From Acinetobacter nosocomialis (lineage in GTDB: Bacteria > Pseudomonadota > Gammaproteobacteria > Pseudomonadales > Moraxellaceae): a stretch of 64,000 nt of DNA. A program made the translations under genes and the position numbers. A model generated the notes under the pieces. The model did no database searches. It saw only the letters and a list, made by a program, of their open reading frames with translations, and was not told the origin of the DNA. This document shows positions 29,660 through 37,480 of this stretch, piece after piece; the stretch's first letter is position 1; each line of letters begins with the position of its first letter. The stretch spans positions 1,798,001 through 1,862,000 of the forward strand of contig CP107049.1 in NCBI GenBank assembly GCA_025736915.1. Direction: 5' to 3'.

Positions 29660-29684
29660 AAAAAAAGCCCCGAAGGGCTTTTTA
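29660..29684 (-). terminator. Terminator of hpf
   Basis: Minus strand: AAAAAGCCC, TTCG, GGGCTTTTTT, with a T run. It lies just past the hpf stop. Confidence 0.9.
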
Positions 29685-29692
29685 GCATTTTT

Positions 29693-30043
29693 TTAAGCTT
29701 CATCATCAATGAGTTCTGGTTGACCACCTCTCGGGTGCTCTTTTTTCTCAAAGGTATGTTCAAGACTACGTTTTAATTTTTCAATCGCGCCATGAATTGA
29801 GGCATCAATATTTCCTGCTTTATGGTGCACTGCAACTGGTTTCAAGCCAGCAGGACGTGCTTCGATCATACAGTGGATATCTTTATCGCCACCTTTGTCC
29901 CCATTTTCATCACTAAAATGAACCGAGAAATGCGTAATACGTTCGCTATGACGTTGGAATTCTTGAGTAAGTTCTGCACGTACATAAGTAATTAAACGTT
30001 CACTATTATGGATGTTTTTATCTGTGCGGATTTCAATATTCAT
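29693..30043 (-). CDS. HPF/RaiA-family ribosome-associated protein (short form)
   Basis: A 116-residue member of the ribosome hibernation/inhibitor family: MNIEIRTDKNIHNSERLITYVRAEL-type N-terminus, ITHFSVHFSDENGDKGGDKD, and an AVHHKAGNIDASIHGAIEKLKRSLE helix. It probably binds the 30S decoding centre and protects inactive ribosomes. The ATG at 30043, with GAGAGG nine bases upstream, was chosen; the open frame extends to 30133 without homology. It may differ from the main rpoN-linked hpf, which is not in this window. Confidence 0.8.
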   Translation of the reverse strand: MNIEIRTDKNIHNSERLITYVRAELTQEFQRHSERITHFSVHFSDENGDKGGDKDIHCMIEARPAGLKPVAVHHKAGNIDASIHGAIEKLKRSLEHTFEKKEHPRGGQPELIDDEA

Positions 30044-30295
30044 AAATACCATCCTCTCTTTCTTACTGTGGATCTTTTCTATGCAAAACTTTTTTATGTT
30101 GGCATGTTTTAAGCATGCATGAACTGACTTCAATTGTACATTTTGATGGTGTAATGGTTTGTTATCTCCTGACTTAAACGTACTGCTTTTAATTTATTTT
30201 GAAGATCTTCATACCTTCAATATCAGTCCATCTATAAAAATATGCAAGCTGATTTTTTAAATTTTTATGAAAAATTGAACAAAAGGAGAGCAATT

Positions 30296-31261
30296 GTGAC
30301 CGAATCTTATCTATATGGAGCAGAACTCATTGAGCAGATTCAGAAGTCTCCTTATTCACGTGATTTAATCGGTTATCACGGTCAGCCTCCACAGGTGAAA
30401 TGGCCTAACAATGCTAAGGTTGCCGTGCAATTTGTGCTGAATTATGAAGAAGGTGGCGAAAAGCATATTGAGCATGGCGATGAGGGTTCGGAGCAGTTTT
30501 TATCCGAGATTATTGGAGCTGTAAGCTATCCAGCCAAGCATATGTCGATGGACTCTATGTACGAATATGGTTCACGTGCTGGTTTTTGGCGCATTCATAG
30601 TGAGTTCCAACGGCGCAAGCTCCCAATGACCATTTTTGGCGTTGCCATGGCGTTGGCGCGCAACCCTTATATTGTCGAAGCGATTAAAGAAGCTGATTAT
30701 GATGTGGTTTCTCATGGCTACCGATGGCTTCACTATCAAGACACTGACATTCAAGTCGAAAAACAGCACATGAAACAAGCTTTATCTGTTTTAGAAAACT
30801 TGTTTAAAAATAAAACTATAGGCTGGTACACTGGACGCGATAGTCCTAATACCCGTCAGTTACTCGCAGAGTTTCCGCAAATACAATACGACTCAGATTA
30901 TTATGGCGATGATCTACCCTTTTGGACAACGCTGACCAATGCGGCTGGTGCATCACGTTCTCACTTAATTATTCCTTATACCCTCGAATGTAACGATATG
31001 AAGTTCTGCTCACCGGGTGGATTTAATAGTTCAGAACAGTTTTTTCAATATTTAAAAGATAGTTTTGATGTGTTGTACGCAGAAGGTGAAACTGCACCAA
31101 AAATGATGTCGATTGGAATGCACTGCCGTATTTTAGGGCGTCCGGGTCGTTTTAAAGCCTTACAAAGATTCCTCGACTATATTGAAATGCATGATCGGGT
31201 CTGGGTGTGTCGTCGTCAGGATATTGCCGAACATTGGTATAAAAATCACATAACTCGATAG
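30296..31261 (+). CDS. puuE: Allantoinase of the polysaccharide-deacetylase family
   Basis: Hydrolyses allantoin to allantoate. The sequence fits the PuuE/NodB-fold group, with DLIGYHGQPP, WPNNAKVAVQFVLNYEEGGE, SRAGFWRI, VVSHGYRWLHYQ and GWYTGRDSPNTR. The frame opens at an ATG at 30242, but the GTG at 30296 has AAGGAGAG at proper spacing; I chose it (321 residues). It is the first gene of the urate/allantoin cluster and its product feeds Alc. No sigma-54 site was found before it. Confidence 0.93.
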   Translation: MTESYLYGAELIEQIQKSPYSRDLIGYHGQPPQVKWPNNAKVAVQFVLNYEEGGEKHIEHGDEGSEQFLSEIIGAVSYPAKHMSMDSMYEYGSRAGFWRIHSEFQRRKLPMTIFGVAMALARNPYIVEAIKEADYDVVSHGYRWLHYQDTDIQVEKQHMKQALSVLENLFKNKTIGWYTGRDSPNTRQLLAEFPQIQYDSDYYGDDLPFWTTLTNAAGASRSHLIIPYTLECNDMKFCSPGGFNSSEQFFQYLKDSFDVLYAEGETAPKMMSIGMHCRILGRPGRFKALQRFLDYIEMHDRVWVCRRQDIAEHWYKNHITR

Positions 31262-31262
31262 T

Positions 31263-31306
31263 TGGTTATTAATTTTGCAAATTCATTAGCGAAATATTAA
31301 CCACTC
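31263..31306. repeat. Imperfect inverted repeat upstream of the uraD promoter
   Basis: TGGTTATTAATTTTGC and GCGAAATATTAACCA form near-matching arms (one-base slip), directly upstream of the -24/-12 promoter. It could be an activator or repressor site, or a weak puuE terminator; there is no T run. Confidence 0.45.
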
Positions 31307-31323
31307 TTGGCACTGTTATTGCT
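31307..31323 (+). promoter_or_regulatory. Sigma-54 promoter of uraD-uraH-uacT
   Basis: TTGGCACTGTTATTGCT: a full match to the sigma-54 consensus TGGCAC-N5-TTGCW, with GG and GC 12 bases apart. It predicts transcription from about 31334. Confidence 0.8.
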
Positions 31324-31361
31324 AAAACTCTATATCAACAACAATGAGTTTAGGAATAACA

Positions 31362-31865
31362 GTGTTTTTAGCCGAGTTTAATCAAGCCCCACCCGACCAA
31401 CTCAAGACTCTATTAAACAACTGCGTCCATATTCCTGCTTGGGCTGAAAAAATTATTTCAGAACGGCCCTACTCATCGACCTCAGTTCTTTTAGGGCATG
31501 CAGAACAATTAAGCCACACGTGGTCATGGCAAGAAATACAAACAGCTTTAGCCACCCATCCAAAAATTGGGGAACGACAGGCAAAAAAACAGCTTAATGC
31601 AAAAGAACAAAATTTTTCAGCTCAAGAGCAAGCTGGCATTTCCTTAGATGAACAAACACAACAAGCTCTGCTACAAGGCAATCTCGATTATGAACAGAAG
31701 TTTGGCTTTATTTTTTTAATTAAAGCAGCGGGCCTTAGTAGCAACGAGATTTTAAAAAAACTTAATCAACGTCTTCAAAACAACTTAGCTATAGAAAAAG
31801 TCATTGTACACGAGCAACTCGCAGCAATTGCTCTATTACGTCTATCTCAGGAAGTACACGCATGA
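31362..31865 (+). CDS. uraD: 2-oxo-4-hydroxy-4-carboxy-5-ureidoimidazoline (OHCU) decarboxylase
   Basis: Converts OHCU to S-allantoin, the third step of urate oxidation. Motifs: ATHPKIGER, SAQEQAG and YEQKFGFIFLIKAAG. An ATG at 31344 is in frame, but the sigma-54 promoter predicts a transcript starting near 31334, which leaves that ATG without a ribosome-binding site; the GTG at 31362 has AGGA at proper spacing and was chosen (167 residues). It overlaps uraH by 4 bases (ATGA), so they are translationally coupled. Confidence 0.93.
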   Translation: MFLAEFNQAPPDQLKTLLNNCVHIPAWAEKIISERPYSSTSVLLGHAEQLSHTWSWQEIQTALATHPKIGERQAKKQLNAKEQNFSAQEQAGISLDEQTQQALLQGNLDYEQKFGFIFLIKAAGLSSNEILKKLNQRLQNNLAIEKVIVHEQLAAIALLRLSQEVHA

Positions 31866-32185
31866 TCAGCACTCATATTTTAGATACAAATTTAGGTAAA
31901 CCCGCTGCACAGGTAGAAGTGAAGTTGTTCCATGCAGCAACTCATGAACTGATTGCGACCGCAACCACCAACCTAGATGGGCGCGTGAGTGATTTTGGAA
32001 TAAAAAACTTAGGTGAAGGTGCTTATCAACTTGAATTTGAAGTTGCGCCTTATTTTTCATCACAGCAAATCGAAACTTTTTTCCCACGTGTTTGTATTCA
32101 ATTTTTTATAGAAGACATCAATCAGCATTACCACATTCCATTACTCATTAGTCCGTTTGCTTACTCCACTTATCGCGGTAGCTAA
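31862..32185 (+). CDS. uraH: 5-hydroxyisourate hydrolase (transthyretin-like)
   Basis: Opens 5-hydroxyisourate to OHCU. It shows the TTR-fold enzyme pattern: STHILDTNLGKPA at the start, LDGRVSDF in the middle, the HYHIPLLISPFAYSTYRGS end with the diagnostic YRGS tetrapeptide. 107 residues, no signal peptide, so cytoplasmic. Second gene of the uraD-uraH-uacT unit, overlapping uraD by 4 bases. Confidence 0.96.
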   Translation: MISTHILDTNLGKPAAQVEVKLFHAATHELIATATTNLDGRVSDFGIKNLGEGAYQLEFEVAPYFSSQQIETFFPRVCIQFFIEDINQHYHIPLLISPFAYSTYRGS

Positions 32186-32208
32186 CTGAAATAAAATAGG
32201 AGAAAAAT

Positions 32209-33576
32209 ATGAATCATCGACAAAAGAATGCGATTTCTCCAGAGCATGAATATTTAGGAATTTCGAAAAGTTTTGCTTACGGTTTGCAGCATGTGCTGAC
32301 CATGTATGGTGGCATTGTGGCTCCGCCCCTCATTATCGGAACAGCTGCTGGTTTAAGCTCGGCACAAGTGGGAATGCTCATTGCAGCCGCCCTATTTGTA
32401 GGTGGATTGGCAACACTCATACAGACCATCGGAACCAAATATCTAGGTGCAAAATTACCTCTGGTACAGGGTGTGTCTTTTGCGGGTGTGGCAACCATGG
32501 TGGCCATTATCACCACGGGCGGTGGTTTGCCTGCTGTCTATGGCGCGGTGATTGTAGCTTCTCTAATTGGACTTTGCTTTGCACCCTACTTTTCAAAAAT
32601 CATTCGTTTTTTCCCACCTGTTGTGACGGGATGCGTTATCACGATTATTGGTCTATCTTTGTTACCCGTTGCGATTCGCTGGATGATGGGTGGCAACGAT
32701 AAAGCACCGAATTGGGGAAGCGTCGAGAATATCTCTTTAGCTTTGCTGACCTTAGGCATTGTGATTGTTTTAAACATGCTGCCACAAGCCAGTATTCGTC
32801 GTTTATCTATACTATTAGCGATCGTGGCTGGCACTATATTGGCCTACTTCATGGGTTTTGGTGACTTCAGTCAGGTCAGCTCAGGTGCATGGCTGCAATT
32901 TCCACATTTATTTGCATTTGGTTTCCCTACATTTGAACTGAGTGCCATTTTATCAATGTTGATTGTGACCTTAGTGATTATGACGGAAACCACAGCCGAT
33001 ATTATTGCTGTAGGAGACATTGTAGGAACTGAAGTCGATTCAAAACGTATCGCCAATGGTGTTCGTGCAGATATGTTCTCAAGTGCTATGGCACCGATCT
33101 TTGGTTCATTCATGCAAAGTGCTTTTGCACAAAATGTAGGACTGGTAGCAATTACAGGTATCAAAAGCCGATTTGTTGTGGCAGCAGGTGGTGTCATTCT
33201 GATTATTTTGGGACTATTGCCTGTTATGGGTCGCCTCATTGCAGCAATTCCTATGCCTGTACTTGGTGGTGCAGGTCTGGTCTTGTTTGGGTCGGTTGCG
33301 GCAAGCGGAATCCGCACTTTGGCAAAAATTAATTATAACGATCAGAAAAATTTGATTATTGTCGCGACTGCTTTATCGGCAGGAATGATCCCAATTATTA
33401 ACCATGAGTTTTATGCACATTTTCCAGCTTGGGTACAAACTTTGTTCCATTCAGGTATTAGTTCAACTTGTATCTTTGCTATCTTATTGAATTTATTATT
33501 TAATCATTTACCTTCATTTCGTAGCTCATCTACCCCGCATTTGAGCCAAACCATAAACACTAGAAATACACATTAA
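32209..33576 (+). CDS. Urate/purine permease, NCS2 (NAT) family
   Basis: Proton-coupled uptake of urate or xanthine across the inner membrane. About 12-14 membrane segments; family elements are SFAYGLQHVLTMYGGIVAPP in the first helix, VQGVSFAGVATM, and the signature QNVGLVAITGIKSRFV. 455 residues. It is closest in pattern to urate transporters such as UacT/PucK, and its operon with uraD-uraH supports urate as the substrate. A terminator follows. Confidence 0.92.
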   Translation: MNHRQKNAISPEHEYLGISKSFAYGLQHVLTMYGGIVAPPLIIGTAAGLSSAQVGMLIAAALFVGGLATLIQTIGTKYLGAKLPLVQGVSFAGVATMVAIITTGGGLPAVYGAVIVASLIGLCFAPYFSKIIRFFPPVVTGCVITIIGLSLLPVAIRWMMGGNDKAPNWGSVENISLALLTLGIVIVLNMLPQASIRRLSILLAIVAGTILAYFMGFGDFSQVSSGAWLQFPHLFAFGFPTFELSAILSMLIVTLVIMTETTADIIAVGDIVGTEVDSKRIANGVRADMFSSAMAPIFGSFMQSAFAQNVGLVAITGIKSRFVVAAGGVILIILGLLPVMGRLIAAIPMPVLGGAGLVLFGSVAASGIRTLAKINYNDQKNLIIVATALSAGMIPIINHEFYAHFPAWVQTLFHSGISSTCIFAILLNLLFNHLPSFRSSSTPHLSQTINTRNTH

Positions 33577-33589
33577 AGATTTAGTTTTT

Positions 33590-33618
33590 AGCGCCCCACT
33601 TCGGTGGGACTTTTTTTA
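33590..33618 (+). terminator. Terminator of uraD-uraH-permease
   Basis: CCCAC, TTCG, GTGGG stem followed by seven T. Confidence 0.88.
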
Positions 33619-33632
33619 ACCGTTGATCAAAT

Positions 33633-33649
33633 TTGGCTTCATTTTTGCT
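33633..33649 (+). promoter_or_regulatory. Sigma-54 promoter of the Tsx-like channel gene
   Basis: TTGGCTTCATTTTTGCT: sigma-54 -24 (TTGGC) and -12 (TTGCT) with GG/GC 12 bases apart, as at uraD. It lies 50 bases before the gene. Confidence 0.7.
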
Positions 33650-33697
33650 TAAGACCCTGTATCCTTAGCGTGCTTTATTTGGGGGGAGATCATTTAA

Positions 33698-34423
33698 ATG
33701 CAATTAAAGCAACTTGCGGCTACTTGTGCCTTGTTATCTGCAACTGCCATGGTTCAGGCAAAACCAATTTGGCAAGATTTTAGCGTGACTGGTCTTTATG
33801 GTGAAAACTATGAAGTTGTAGACGCAAAAGAAACCACTATTACTTTGGAATATGCAGCAAAAGTTAAATATGCTGATGTGTTTTTCTTTATGGACCGCAT
33901 GCGCGGTGAAGATGATCACAAAAGTACATATTTTGAGTTATCACCACGTTTAAGCTTGGGCGAAGTATCTGGCAAAAAATTGGCGTATGGCCCAATTAAA
34001 GATGTGCTCATTAGTACCACTTGGGAAAGTAACAGCGAAAACGGCAATAACTTCGATAACTTCTTATATGGTTTTGCTGTTGATTTAGATATTCCATATT
34101 TTAAATATGCGAATTTAAACTTCTACCGTGCAAACAATGAGAAAACTGACGACGATTATCAAATGACGTTCGTTTATGGTATTCCATTTAATATTGCATC
34201 TGAAGAATTCTTGGTTGATGGCTTCCTAGATTGGTCAACTGCTGAAGGCGACCATGCCAGCGAGTTAAACTGGACAACTCAATGGAAATGGAATGTAGGT
34301 AAACACATTTCTCCTGACACACGCCTATACCTCGGTATTGAGCACTCTGTGTGGAATAATAAATTTGGTTTACAAGGCCGAGACGAAAATAACGTCAGTG
34401 CTTTGGTTAAATATCACTTCTAA
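33698..34423 (+). CDS. Tsx-like nucleoside-specific outer-membrane channel
   Basis: A 241-residue exported barrel protein: signal peptide to about residue 21 (ends VQA), then WQDFSVTGLYGENYEVV, the Tsx/OmpK pattern, FMDRMRGEDDHKSTYFELSPRLSLG, and a terminal F (VSALVKYHF). Tsx channels admit nucleosides; here, inside a urate cluster with a matching sigma-54 promoter, it may admit urate, allantoin or other purine derivatives (inference). A GGGGGGAG ribosome-binding site precedes it. Confidence 0.85.
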   Translation: MQLKQLAATCALLSATAMVQAKPIWQDFSVTGLYGENYEVVDAKETTITLEYAAKVKYADVFFFMDRMRGEDDHKSTYFELSPRLSLGEVSGKKLAYGPIKDVLISTTWESNSENGNNFDNFLYGFAVDLDIPYFKYANLNFYRANNEKTDDDYQMTFVYGIPFNIASEEFLVDGFLDWSTAEGDHASELNWTTQWKWNVGKHISPDTRLYLGIEHSVWNNKFGLQGRDENNVSALVKYHF

Positions 34424-34442
34424 AATTGTGATTTAGAAGCAT

Positions 34443-34474
34443 AAAACAGCAAGGAAAAACGCCTTGCTGTTTTT
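34443..34474. terminator. Bidirectional terminator
   Basis: AAAACAGCAAGG, 7-base loop, CCTTGCTGTTTT, then T run; between the convergent tsx-like gene and hpxO. Confidence 0.92.
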
Positions 34475-34477
34475 GTT

Positions 34478-35635
34478 TTAGTCGAGTGGATTACCAACAA
34501 TATTACTAATAATCCCCTGCATAATATGTCCACCTTGTTCACGGCGTAATTCCGCATACCACGCTTGTGTAACTGTTTCATCTTTCATATGGGTCACATC
34601 ACAGCGTTTACGGGCACGAAGCACCAATTCATTGGCACGTTCATTACGTTTGTTTTGATAGCGACGTAAAGCATCCTCTAAACCCAAAGTATTAATTTGT
34701 AAAGAACGCGCTAAATAAATCGCATCTTCCATGGCTTGGCAGCCACCTTGTCCAATATCAGGTGTGGTGCTATGGGCAGCATCGCCTAAAATCACCACAC
34801 GACCTTTATAAAATTGGGCAAACGGTTCAATATCATGGATTTCTACCCGATTGGTCTTTTGCGGGTCTAAGCGCTCAATGAGCTGCTGTACAGACTGACA
34901 CCAATCAGCAAAATATTGTTTTAAAAGTTTTTTATAATCATCTCGATTATTGTCTAGACCTGCTGGCAAAGGCACATCTAAAAAGAAGTAAAATTTACCA
35001 TCTGCAACTGGCATTAAAGAAGCCCGCTTGCCTTCCCCAACATAGGTCGTCCATTGCTGGGCTGGCGCTAAATCTTCAGAGATTTCAACCAAACCATTCC
35101 AGTTCACATAACCTGCATAACGGCGCTGCACTTGCTGACCCAGCACATAGGCACGAGTCAGCGAATGAGTACCATCCGCCCCAATCAATAAGTCAGCCTG
35201 CGTTGAACTACCATCTGCAAAATGAACCTCGACAAAATCAGCTTTATCTTCAAGGCCTACCATTTTTTTGCCTAAATAAATCTGATCTCGACCAAACTCA
35301 TCCATTAACATATTTTGTAAATCGGCACGTGCGACCGGATAAGGGCGTTGTCCTACTTCTTCAATTAATGGTCGTAAACTGAATTGTGTCATCACATCTC
35401 CAGTTAAACCATCTACATAGGCCAAGTCATCCATTTGTCCACCAAGTTTGGCGATTTTGTCAGTTAATCCCAGATAGTTCAAACATTTCACCCCATTCGA
35501 CCACAGCGAAATTGCCGCGCCGACCGGAAGAATCTTTTCAGTTTGCTCAAAAATACGAACTTGGTGACCAAATTTCTTTAATGCAATGCCTGTGGTTAGA
35601 CCTCCCATTCCCGCACCAATAATCACCACATTCAT
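34478..35635 (-). CDS. hpxO: FAD-dependent urate hydroxylase
   Basis: Flavoprotein monooxygenase that oxidises urate to 5-hydroxyisourate with NADH and O2, replacing uricase. FAD site [19 protein letters not shown] at the N-terminus, [20 protein letters not shown] (matching the Klebsiella HpxO region), and the second FAD motif [17 protein letters not shown]. 385 residues. AGGAG lies 7 bases before the ATG. It is divergent from alc and both have sigma-54-like promoters in the 200-base gap. Confidence 0.94.
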   Translation of the reverse strand: MNVVIIGAGMGGLTTGIALKKFGHQVRIFEQTEKILPVGAAISLWSNGVKCLNYLGLTDKIAKLGGQMDDLAYVDGLTGDVMTQFSLRPLIEEVGQRPYPVARADLQNMLMDEFGRDQIYLGKKMVGLEDKADFVEVHFADGSSTQADLLIGADGTHSLTRAYVLGQQVQRRYAGYVNWNGLVEISEDLAPAQQWTTYVGEGKRASLMPVADGKFYFFLDVPLPAGLDNNRDDYKKLLKQYFADWCQSVQQLIERLDPQKTNRVEIHDIEPFAQFYKGRVVILGDAAHSTTPDIGQGGCQAMEDAIYLARSLQINTLGLEDALRRYQNKRNERANELVLRARKRCDVTHMKDETVTQAWYAELRREQGGHIMQGIISNIVGNPLD

Positions 35636-35672
35636 AACACGCTCCTATAGATATTCACCTATAGGGTGCTTA

Positions 35673-35688
35673 TGCTAAAAACATGCCA
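35673..35688 (-). promoter_or_regulatory. Candidate sigma-54 promoter of hpxO
   Basis: Minus strand TGGCATGTTTTTAGCA: good -24, near-consensus -12 (TAGCA), GG/GC 12 apart. The predicted start near 35662 leaves a 27-base leader holding AGGAG. Confidence 0.5.
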
Positions 35689-35720
35689 TCGTTCAAAATT
35701 TATTTAGCTTTTCCACAAAA

Positions 35721-35737
35721 CTGGCATACACCATGCT
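35721..35737 (+). promoter_or_regulatory. Candidate sigma-54 promoter of alc-allA
   Basis: CTGGCATACACCATGCT: good -24 (CTGGCAT), near-consensus -12 (ATGCT), GG/GC 12 apart. Confidence 0.55.
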
Positions 35738-35834
35738 TATATATTTATGTATAAAACTCGTCTCAACACGCTCAGTGTGAGTACAGTTTTAAATGAAAAA
35801 TCATGTTTTTAACAAGAAATACGGATACTCCACT

Positions 35835-36845
35835 ATGGCAACATTGCATGCTCCAGCTTTTGAACTTCCTGAGATTTTGAATACCAAAACCAATTTGGCA
35901 GATGCCCGAATTGGTGCACAAGTCATTGAGTGTTCAGATGATTTCTTTGCAGAAGCAAAGCGTATGCTGCAATTTGAAGCACCTATTTTTGTTGAAGATA
36001 AATTTGATGACAACGGAAAATGGATGGATGGTTGGGAAACGCGTCGTAAGCGTCATGCGGGCTATGACTGGTGTATTGTGAAGCTCGGAGTGAGTGGAAA
36101 AATTACTGCACTTGATATCGATACCAGCTTTTTTACAGGAAATTATCCTGCATCTGCCTCATTAGAAGCGTGTTATGCACCAAATGGTGACCTTACAGGG
36201 GCAAAATGGGAAAATGTTTTAAGTAATACTGAACTTGGTCCAAGTCAGCATCATATTTTTATGGTCAATAATGATGCACTTTTCACCCATATACGCCTCA
36301 ATATTTTCCCAGATGGTGGTGTTGCCCGTTTACGTGTTTATGGAGATGTTCATATTCAGGTGGCTGATAGTGAGCAAACGCTTGATTTATTGGCCCTAGA
36401 AAATGGTGGTCGCGTAATTGCCTATAGCGATGCTCATTTTGGACATCCACGTAATTTGATTAACCCCGGCCGTGGCGTTAACATGGGCGATGGATGGGAA
36501 ACCAAACGCCGCCGTGCACCGGGTTATGACTGGTGTATTCTTGCACTGGGTAAAAGCGGAAAAATTGAAAAGCTTGAAATTGATACGGCGCACTTTAAAG
36601 GCAATTTCCCTGCCCAAGTATCTATTCAAGCGGTTTACCTTGAAAATGCAACCGACGCACAGCTGATTCCACAAAGTATGTTTTGGTCTTACTTACTCGA
36701 AGCCCAGCCTATGCAAATGGACCATATTCATGAATATGTGAATGAGATTTTACAGCATGAAAAGATCTCTCATATTCGCATTAATATGATTCCAGACGGT
36801 GGTATTAGCCGTGTTCGTTTATGGGGGAAAATTGCTAAATCATGA
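35835..36845 (+). CDS. alc: Allantoicase
   Basis: Hydrolyses allantoate to ureidoglycolate and urea. Two tandem allantoicase domains are clear, with repeats of the motif MDGWETRRKRHAGYDWCI (first) and MGDGWETKRRRAPGYDWCI (second) and matching RLNIFPDGGVARLRVYG and RINMIPDGGISRVRLWG. The ATG at 35835 gives 336 residues; an ATG at 35793 is in frame but its extra residues do not look family-like. Its TGA overlaps the allA ATG (ATGA). Confidence 0.95.
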   Translation: MATLHAPAFELPEILNTKTNLADARIGAQVIECSDDFFAEAKRMLQFEAPIFVEDKFDDNGKWMDGWETRRKRHAGYDWCIVKLGVSGKITALDIDTSFFTGNYPASASLEACYAPNGDLTGAKWENVLSNTELGPSQHHIFMVNNDALFTHIRLNIFPDGGVARLRVYGDVHIQVADSEQTLDLLALENGGRVIAYSDAHFGHPRNLINPGRGVNMGDGWETKRRRAPGYDWCILALGKSGKIEKLEIDTAHFKGNFPAQVSIQAVYLENATDAQLIPQSMFWSYLLEAQPMQMDHIHEYVNEILQHEKISHIRINMIPDGGISRVRLWGKIAKS

Positions 36846-37345
36846 TCATGAATACTGTTCAAATTCAGCCCTTGACCATTGAGAACTTTCAGCCCTTCGG
36901 AGAAGTCATTTGTTGTGATGGGCATGATTTTTTTCATATTAATGACACCCACACTGAGCGCTACCATGCACTCGTTGAAACTGAAATTGAGGGCGAAGCA
37001 AAAGCAGGGATCAGTATTTTCCGTAATATTAAGGCCAGCGTATTACCTCTGGAAATTTCAATGCTAGAGCGCCATCCGAAAGGCTCTCAGGCATTTATTC
37101 CATTACAGCAACAAAAGTTTTTAATTATTGTCGCGCCCGCTTTAGACGAGAATACTCCTGATATTTCAAAGCTCTGTGCTTTCGTTTCAAATGGAAAGCA
37201 AAGTATTAATTATCGGGCAGGTATATGGCATCATCCGTTGCTTACCTTTGAAGCGCCGAGTGATTTTGCGGTAGTAGATCGAATTGGAAGTGGTGCAAAT
37301 TGTGATGTTTTTCAGTTTCCACAGGCTATAAAAATTACGGCCTAA
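36842..37345 (+). CDS. allA: Ureidoglycolate lyase
   Basis: Splits ureidoglycolate to glyoxylate and urea, ending the pathway begun by hpxO. Cupin-fold family motifs: PLTIENFQPFGEVI, SMLERHPKGSQAFIPL, and AGIWHHPLLTFEAPSDFAVVDR. 167 residues. It is coupled to alc by a 4-base overlap; a second ATG two codons later could also start it. A strong bidirectional terminator separates it from parE. Confidence 0.94.
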   Translation: MIMNTVQIQPLTIENFQPFGEVICCDGHDFFHINDTHTERYHALVETEIEGEAKAGISIFRNIKASVLPLEISMLERHPKGSQAFIPLQQQKFLIIVAPALDENTPDISKLCAFVSNGKQSINYRAGIWHHPLLTFEAPSDFAVVDRIGSGANCDVFQFPQAIKITA

Positions 37346-37439
37346 ATTAAAATATACAGATCTATCTATTTTTAATTTAATGGCCGAAATACCAATAGCA
37401 GCAACTGTTGTAATGATTACCTAAAATTTAGGTTTATAT

Positions 37440-37472
37440 AAAAATCCCCGCTTATTGAGCGGGGATTTTTTT
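37440..37472. terminator. Bidirectional terminator
   Basis: AAAAATCCCCGC, 7-base loop, GCGGGGATTTTTTT between allA and parE. Confidence 0.94.
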
Positions 37473-37480
37473 AATTCTTT

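Noticed and set aside
32871..33317. A 148-codon open frame antisense to the urate permease gene
   Set aside because: A shadow of the hydrophobic coding strand; no homology pattern and no start signal.
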